Shown: positions 59,614 through 64,000 of the stretch, piece after piece | Position numbering within the stretch: the first letter of the stretch is position 1 | Layout: each line of letters begins with the position of its first letter | Source of the DNA: Neoluteolibacter marinus | Lineage (GTDB): Bacteria; Verrucomicrobiota; Verrucomicrobiia; Verrucomicrobiales; Akkermansiaceae | Length of the DNA: 64,000 nucleotides | Assembly: GCF_014904755.1 (NCBI RefSeq) | Contig: NZ_JACZFQ010000020.1 | Coordinates: 62,001 to 126,000 of the forward strand | Reading direction: 5' to 3' | The notes under the pieces: generated by a model | The model's input: the letters and a program-made list of their open reading frames with translations, nothing else | Told to the model about the DNA's origin: nothing | Database searches by the model: none | Translations under genes and position numbers: made by a program

Positions 59614-60363
59614 ATGATGAAGTCGCTGCTTCCCGCGCTCGCCGTCGCCTTGTCGACGATGGGCCTCCGGTCGCCGGTGCTCGCCGGTGACGCGTCGCCC
59701 GCGCCGGTGCGGCTGGTGGTCATCGGGGACTCCACCGTTTGCAACTATCCGGAGAAACGTCCCGACCGCGGCTGGGGCCAGCTCATCGGAGAGGGTTTCA
59801 GGGAAGGTGCCGTCGAGGTCGTCAACCTCGCCGCCGCCGGGCGGAGCTCGAAGACCTTCATCACCGAAGGCCGTTGGAAGAGGGCCCTCGCGGAGCGCCC
59901 GGACTATGTGCTGGTCCAGTTCGGCCACAATGACTCGCATGCACCGGACAGACCCGAATCGACGCCGGCCGCCTCGGCCTTCAAGGACTACCTGCGGCAG
60001 TACGTCGCCGAGGCCCGGCAGGCGTCCGCCGTGCCCATCCTGGTCACCCCGCCGGTCCGCCGGACCTTCGGTGCGGACGGGAGGATCCTGGAAAGCGATG
60101 CGGCCTCCGGCCGCGACCTGCGCGCCTATGCCGACGCCATGCAGGAAGTGGGGCGGGAATTGCAAGTGGCGGTCATCGACCTGCACGCCGCGAGCCGCGA
60201 GCTGGCGGAGCGCCTGGGGGCCGATGCCAGCGCGGCGATGGCCTGCAAACGGGGAGATGTCACCCATTTCAACGAGGCCGGCGCACGCGCCATGGCCGGC
60301 CTTGTCCTGAAAGCCTTGCCGGAGGCGGACCCGGGCTTCAAGGCGCTCGTCCGCGATCATTGA
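59614..60363 (+). CDS. exported SGNH/GDSL esterase (rhamnogalacturonan acetylesterase-like)
   Basis: The 249-residue protein starts at ATG 59614 with a signal peptide (MMKSLLPALAVALSTMGLRSPVLAG). SGNH blocks are all present: block I VVIGDSTVCNYPE (nucleophile Ser), block II VEVVNLAAAGRSSKTFITEG (Gly), block III VLVQFGHNDSH (Asn) and block V DVTHFNEAGARAMA (Asp and His). The long RGWGQ following block I and the GHNDSH block fit the CE12 rhamnogalacturonan acetylesterase group, which removes acetyl groups from pectin. It is divergent from the MFS gene, and the sigma-factor cluster begins just downstream. Confidence 0.85.
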   Translation: MMKSLLPALAVALSTMGLRSPVLAGDASPAPVRLVVIGDSTVCNYPEKRPDRGWGQLIGEGFREGAVEVVNLAAAGRSSKTFITEGRWKRALAERPDYVLVQFGHNDSHAPDRPESTPAASAFKDYLRQYVAEARQASAVPILVTPPVRRTFGADGRILESDAASGRDLRAYADAMQEVGRELQVAVIDLHAASRELAERLGADASAAMACKRGDVTHFNEAGARAMAGLVLKALPEADPGFKALVRDH

Positions 60364-60403
60364 CGCTTGCCTCCGGGGTAAGGAAATCACCGGCAGACCG
60401 AAA

Positions 60404-60435
60404 AAATCCTGCTAACCCTGTCCGGGTTTTCACAT
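60404..60435 (+). promoter_or_regulatory. shared sigma-factor promoter motif, copy 1 (upstream of sigma gene)
   Basis: AAATCC-T-GCTAACCCT, a 10-base spacer and TCACAT lie 17 bases before the sigma start. The same motif with one substitution and identical spacing precedes the first LamG PEP-CTERM gene. I infer that the sigma factor encoded here recognises it and controls its own gene. Confidence 0.7.
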
Positions 60436-60451
60436 CCCGGAGCGGGAGATT

Positions 60452-60985
60452 TTGGAACAGGAACCCGACAGTGTTTTCGTCAAGCTGCTGACCGACCATC
60501 AGTCGATCATCCGCTCGTTCGTGATTTCGTTGCTGCCGGGAGCCCCGGGGGTGGACGACGTGATCCAGGAAACCAACGTGCTGCTGTGGAAACGGCGCGA
60601 GACCTTCGAGCCCGGAACCAACTTCAAGGCCTGGGCGCTGACGACCGCCCGCTACCAGGCGATGACCTACTGCTGGATCCTCAAGAAGCGGCGCTGGGTG
60701 ACCCTCGACGATGACGTGGCCGAGCTGGTGGCTTCCGAGATGGAGGAGAAGCTCGACCGGCTGATGGTTGAGAAGCGGATCGAGGCCCTGCGGAGCTGCA
60801 TCGAAGAGGTGCGGCCCGACGACCGCGAGCTGCTGATGCAGCGCTACTGGCACAAGACGCGGCTGCAGGACTTCGCGGTGATCCACGGCCGTTCGATGAA
60901 TGGTTTGAAAGTCCAGCTGTTCCGCCTTCGCTCCGCGCTCAAGCGCTGTATCATCGCGAAAACCGGCAAGCGCTGCCCCTCATGA
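60452..60985 (+). CDS. sigma-70 family factor (Rhodopirellula/Verrucomicrobium type)
   Basis: The 177-residue protein has a TTG start at 60452 preceded by GCGGGAGA. Region 2 is clear (FVKLLTDHQSIIRSFVISLLPGAPGVDDVIQETNVLLWKRRETFEPGTNFKAWALTTARYQAMTYCWILKKRRW), and region 4 follows (EALRSCIEEVRPDDRELLMQRYWHKTRLQDFAVIHGRSMNGLKVQLFRLRSALKRCI). The QETNVLLWKRR and NFKAWAL blocks are typical of the ECF-like sigma factors specific to Planctomycetes and Verrucomicrobia. The stop overlaps the FecR/LamG anti-sigma-like gene, so the two are coupled. A motif shared with the downstream LamG gene lies in its own upstream region. Confidence 0.9.
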   Translation: MEQEPDSVFVKLLTDHQSIIRSFVISLLPGAPGVDDVIQETNVLLWKRRETFEPGTNFKAWALTTARYQAMTYCWILKKRRWVTLDDDVAELVASEMEEKLDRLMVEKRIEALRSCIEEVRPDDRELLMQRYWHKTRLQDFAVIHGRSMNGLKVQLFRLRSALKRCIIAKTGKRCPS

Positions 60986-62541
60986 CCCCCCGCAAGCCCA
61001 GCCCCCGCCAACTCGAACAGCTCTTCCAGGACCTGGAAGACGGTGCGATCTCGGCGGAGGACCACGCCTGGCTGATGGACTTGCTCCGGCACGATCCCGA
61101 GGTCCGCGAGGCCTATTGCCTCGATCACATGGTGCTCGCCCACGGCCTGCACGAACTCGCCGAATTCTGGGGGTCCGAGCGGGAGCAACCCGGCGTGGAG
61201 CCGGTTGAGGAACGCAGGCGGCGCAGTTGGCGGACTTCGTTTTTCGCGGCGGCGGCATTGGTCGCCCTGCTCGCCGTCGCAGGCAGTCTCATTACTATCC
61301 ATTCCCGGCGGCTTCCCCCTTCCACCGTCACTGCCGGAGTCCAATCGGCGTGGCGCTTCGAGTCGGGCGGCCTCGGCGAGGACGGGAGTTTCCTCCCGAG
61401 CACGCGGGTGCAGGTCGAGCATGGCACGGTCGAGATCATGACCCGCCACCGCAGCCGGATGGTGGTGGAGGGACCGGCGATCATTGAAATCCACAATCCG
61501 GTGCTCGTGTCGCTTCTGCGCGGCAAGGGGTGGTTCGACGTCGCGGAAGACGATATCGGGTTCACGGTCCTCACCGAGCGGGCGAGGGTGGTGGATCTCG
61601 GCACCCGCTTCGGGGTGGCGAGCTCACGGGCATCCGACCGGGTGCAGGTCGACTCCGGGAAGGTCCGGGTGGAGTCCCGCTTCCCCGGGGTGCCGTCCCG
61701 CGAGCTGGGTGTCGGAGAGGCCGCTGAGACCGATCCGGTCGGCCGAAGCAAGCCGGTGCCTTTTGATGGAGGGGTGTTCCTGCGCGAGCTTCCAAGGAAG
61801 CTCGTGGCCATCCATTGGAGCTTCGACGAGACGACCGACGGGGCGTTCCCTTCCAGTGCCGAGGGTTTGGACCCCGAGCCGGTGGAGGTGCTCGGCCTCG
61901 ATGGGAAGGTGGTCAAGCCGCGCCTGGAAAAGGGCCGCTTCGGTGAAGCCCTCGACCTCACCGAGCCCGGCCGCTACGGCAAGTCTCGGTTCCCGGGGAT
62001 CTCCGGGTCGGGTGCGCGCACGATCGCCTTCTGGTTCAGGGGCAGTCCGATTGTCCGCCGACAGAACGTGAGGCGGGAGAGCTACACGCCACCGATCGTG
62101 TTGTGGGGCGATCCGTCCGTGGAAGGTGGCTACTGGAGCCTGCGGGCCCATTGCGTCGGCGGGATCATTGGCACCCAGTGGGGATGGGACGGATACAAGA
62201 CCGGGGGGGTGATCGGCTCGCGGGATATTCACGACGGGGGCTGGCATCATCTGGCCAGCGTGTTCACCGGCATGCATGACAAGGACGGCAGCCCGGAAGT
62301 CATCCACTACATCGACGGTGAACCGATGAAAACCACCGGGGCGATTCTTGCGACCGGCATCAACACCCTGTCGGGGGACGACGGTGCGGGTGGACTGCGG
62401 CTGGCGTTCGATCCCTACCGCAACACGGGTGCCGCGACCGTGCCGGTAAGCCTCGACGAATTGTATGTGGTCCGCGCCGCGCTTGATGCGGAGCAGATCG
62501 GGGTGCTGTTCCGCGAGAACAGGCTGGAAACCCGTGACTGA
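60982..62541 (+). CDS. FecR/LamG membrane protein, probable anti-sigma partner
   Basis: The 519-residue protein has a cytoplasmic N-terminal domain (about 1-80: LEQLFQDLEDGAISAEDHAWLMDLLRHDPEVREAYCLDHMVLAHGLHELAEFW), a transmembrane helix (about 84-106: TSFFAAAALVALLAVAGSLITI) and a FecR domain (about 115-255: VQVEHGTVEIMTRHRSRMVVEGPAIIEI, LVSLLRGKGWFDV, FTVLTERARVVDLGTRFGVASS, VDSGKVRVES). A LamG domain (about 265-515: ARTIAFWFRGS, GWHHLASVFTGMHD, VSLDELYVVRAALDAEQIGVLF) completes it. Its start overlaps the sigma stop (ATGA-type), the usual layout for a sigma and anti-sigma pair. The LamG part probably senses a saccharide outside the membrane and releases the sigma factor (inference). Confidence 0.87.
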   Translation: MTPRKPSPRQLEQLFQDLEDGAISAEDHAWLMDLLRHDPEVREAYCLDHMVLAHGLHELAEFWGSEREQPGVEPVEERRRRSWRTSFFAAAALVALLAVAGSLITIHSRRLPPSTVTAGVQSAWRFESGGLGEDGSFLPSTRVQVEHGTVEIMTRHRSRMVVEGPAIIEIHNPVLVSLLRGKGWFDVAEDDIGFTVLTERARVVDLGTRFGVASSRASDRVQVDSGKVRVESRFPGVPSRELGVGEAAETDPVGRSKPVPFDGGVFLRELPRKLVAIHWSFDETTDGAFPSSAEGLDPEPVEVLGLDGKVVKPRLEKGRFGEALDLTEPGRYGKSRFPGISGSGARTIAFWFRGSPIVRRQNVRRESYTPPIVLWGDPSVEGGYWSLRAHCVGGIIGTQWGWDGYKTGGVIGSRDIHDGGWHHLASVFTGMHDKDGSPEVIHYIDGEPMKTTGAILATGINTLSGDDGAGGLRLAFDPYRNTGAATVPVSLDELYVVRAALDAEQIGVLFRENRLETRD

Positions 62542-62565
62542 AGGATGCTCCGGAACTTTTCCGGG

Positions 62566-62597
62566 AAATCCGGCTAACCCTTCGCTTGGGCTCACAT
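62566..62597 (+). promoter_or_regulatory. shared sigma-factor promoter motif, copy 2 (upstream of LamG PEP-CTERM gene)
   Basis: AAATCC-G-GCTAACCCT, a 10-base spacer and TCACAT repeat the motif seen before the sigma gene, with the same distances. It lies about 50 bases before the LamG gene start and 24 bases after the FecR gene stop. Confidence 0.7.
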
Positions 62598-62648
62598 AGA
62601 GCAGCGGTTGGTCCCTCGACCGCCGGCCACTCGAAAACCCAAGCAACC

Positions 62649-63422
62649 ATGAAGAACATCGTCGCAGGCCTTGCCGGCCTGATCCTCGGCCAGACGGCGC
62701 ATGCCGCCGTATTCGCCCACTACTCGTTCGATTCCGGCTTCACCGACTCCTCCGGCAACGGCAGGGACGGAACCCTGGTGGATGTCGGGACCACCGGCAA
62801 CAGTGCCATCACCAGCACCGCGGGCGACTACGCCTTCGGCGGCGGTGCCATGAGCTTCAGCAGCGATCGCGACTACGTGGACATCCCGATGGCCACCTTC
62901 TCTTCCGGCACGCCGTACACCATCGCCTTCTGGGCCCGCAAGGCGGCCGGCGATTCGGGGCAGAGCGCCGACTTCGACATGGTGATCGGCGACCGCAGCA
63001 ACTCGAACTTCTTCATCGCCCTCAACGACGTGACCGGCACCGGCATGCGCTGGCGGAGCTCGTCCAGCGCGGCTGAAAGACAGGCCGACTTCGGGGTCGC
63101 GAAGGACTACGAATGGCACCATTACGCGATCGTCGCGTCGGGAACCACGATCTCCCTCTACTACGACGGCGCGTTTTTCGGGTCCGATTCCGGGAACCAG
63201 ACCGGCTTCCAGTTCAACACCATCGGGGAGGCCTATCTCGGCACGTCCGATTTCGATTTCCACGGCGAGATCGACGAGGTCTGGGTCTTCGACGAGGCGC
63301 TGGGTGGAACCGAGTTGTCGAACCTGCGGGACTTCAATTCGACCGTGCCCGAGCCTGCGGCGGCGGTGCTGTCTGCCATCGGTGTGATCTCCCTGCTGCG
63401 CCGCCGCCGCGGGTCGAACTGA
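62649..63422 (+). CDS. LamG-domain PEP-CTERM exported protein
   Basis: The 257-residue protein starts at ATG 62649 with a signal peptide (MKNIVAGLAGLILGQTAHAA). A LamG/concanavalin domain fills residues 20-225 (VFAHYSFDSGFTDSSGNGRDGTL, YTIAFWARKAAGDSGQSADFDMVIGDRSNSNFFIALNDVTGTGMRWRSS, YEWHHYAIVASGTTISLYYDGAFFGSD, FHGEIDEVWVFDEALGGTELSNL). A PEP-CTERM tail ends it (VPEPAAAVLSAIGVISLLRRRRGSN). It is preceded by the same motif as the sigma gene, so it is the likely main output of that sigma. The next gene is a close tandem paralogue. Confidence 0.85.
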   Translation: MKNIVAGLAGLILGQTAHAAVFAHYSFDSGFTDSSGNGRDGTLVDVGTTGNSAITSTAGDYAFGGGAMSFSSDRDYVDIPMATFSSGTPYTIAFWARKAAGDSGQSADFDMVIGDRSNSNFFIALNDVTGTGMRWRSSSSAAERQADFGVAKDYEWHHYAIVASGTTISLYYDGAFFGSDSGNQTGFQFNTIGEAYLGTSDFDFHGEIDEVWVFDEALGGTELSNLRDFNSTVPEPAAAVLSAIGVISLLRRRRGSN

Positions 63423-63444
63423 GGGCAACCCAACCTTGAAACCC

Positions 63445-64000
63445 ATGAAAAACTTCCACTATCCGCTTTGTGCCTGCCTGCTGCTGCCCTTCACCGCCTC
63501 GGCAGGGGTCTGGGCCCACTATCCCTTCGACTCGAATTTTTACGACGAGTCTGGTAATTTCCGAGACGGCATCCTGATCGACAACGGGACCACGGAAAAC
63601 AGCGGCATCATCGGTACTCCGGGCGACTTCAAGTTCGGGACCGGGGCGATGAATTTCAGCGCCGACCGCGACTACCTCGACATCCCGTCGAAGACCTTCG
63701 GGTCGGGCGTTCCCTATACGGTCGCGTTCTGGGCCCGCAAGGCCTCGGGCGACGCGGGGCAGGCGGCGGATTGGGACATGGTCATCGGCCAGCGCGACAA
63801 TTCGAACTTTTTCATCGCGCTGAACGACGTGACCGGCACCGGCATGCGCTGGCGGAGTTCGTCCAACGCCATCGAGCGGCAGGCGGACTTCGGGGTCGCG
63901 AAGGACTACGAGTGGCATCACTACGCGATCGTCGCCGCGGGAACGACGGTCACCGTCTATCTCGATGGAGCGTTCCACTCCTCGGCGACGGGGAAGCAGA
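63445..64000 (+). CDS. LamG-domain exported protein, tandem paralogue, cut by window end
   Basis: The frame is open from ATG 63445 to the end of the window, giving at least 185 residues. A signal peptide (MKNFHYPLCACLLLPFTASAG) is followed by a LamG domain that closely matches the preceding gene (VWAHYPFDSNFYDESGNFRDGIL, YTVAFWARKASGDAGQAADWDMVIGQRDNSNFFIALNDVTGTGMRWRSS, YEWHHYAIVAAGTTVTVYLDGAFHSS). Its C-terminus, and so whether it has a PEP-CTERM tail, lies outside. The gap of 22 bases has no promoter motif, so it is read with the previous gene. Confidence 0.85.
   Translation, partial: MKNFHYPLCACLLLPFTASAGVWAHYPFDSNFYDESGNFRDGILIDNGTTENSGIIGTPGDFKFGTGAMNFSADRDYLDIPSKTFGSGVPYTVAFWARKASGDAGQAADWDMVIGQRDNSNFFIALNDVTGTGMRWRSSSNAIERQADFGVAKDYEWHHYAIVAAGTTVTVYLDGAFHSSATGKQ

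Overview
The window is high-GC DNA that looks like a Verrucomicrobiota chromosome, probably a Verrucomicrobiaceae relative such as Luteolibacter or Haloferula (inference). The evidence is a Verru_Chthon cassette A protein, many exported proteins with PEP-CTERM tails ending in short arginine-rich stretches, FecR and LamG membrane proteins next to sigma factors, XylR-type AraC regulators beside exported sugar-binding or glycosidase genes, an autotransporter, RCC1 and delta-60 repeat proteins, and calcium-loop (DxDxDG) C-terminal modules.

Layout. 1-0.7 kb: the end of a decayed phage-like block. 0.7-3.3 kb: a divergent pair of exported proteins sharing one domain, with different C-termini. 3.4-10.2 kb: a tight operon of an orphan FecR/LamG protein, a XylR-type regulator and two exported MGH1-like glycoside hydrolases, the second carrying an inserted discoidin-like domain. 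10.3-18.3 kb: a DUF488 gene and a nitric-oxide and ion-homeostasis cluster (CPA2 antiporter, Crp/Fnr regulator, flavohemoglobin, ClC channel, MarR, GST-like protein, HPP permease, group III truncated hemoglobin) with recognisable operators in both divergent promoter regions. 18.4-20.5 kb: a Rnk-like factor, a fragment of ilvD and a frameshifted acid phosphatase. 20.7-25.2 kb: delta-60 repeat protein, ECF sigma factor and anti-sigma factor. 25.3-28.8 kb: a MITE-like nested palindrome and three exported proteins. 28.8-29.4 kb: dead IS630. 29.4-37.9 kb: a 1,846-residue exported protein with two seven-repeat RCC1 propellers and an autotransporter.

37.9-41.0 kb is a mobile-element scrapyard: IS5 remnant, IS66 remnant, a group II intron whose reverse transcriptase gene is broken by a 53-bp insertion, and the 3' half of a tRNA. 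41.2-42.6 kb: small stress-type genes (DUF2383, DUF1328) and a hypothetical. 42.8-51.1 kb: XylR-type regulator, a discoidin/lectin surface protein, a lone Verru_Chthon cassette A protein and its small partner. 51.1-60.4 kb: alpha/beta hydrolase, a YYG-rich lipoprotein, a GH-A-like glycosidase, an MFS-methyltransferase-M42 peptidase group and a CE12-like esterase. 60.4-64.0 kb: sigma factor, FecR/LamG partner and tandem LamG PEP-CTERM proteins. The sigma gene and the first LamG gene carry the same upstream motif with identical spacing, which suggests a self-contained sigma regulon.

Most of the window serves polysaccharide capture and breakdown at the cell surface, with each locus under its own regulator, plus one NO-defence cluster. 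No complete CRISPR, toxin or defence system was seen. All family names come from reading motifs by eye; no database search was run.
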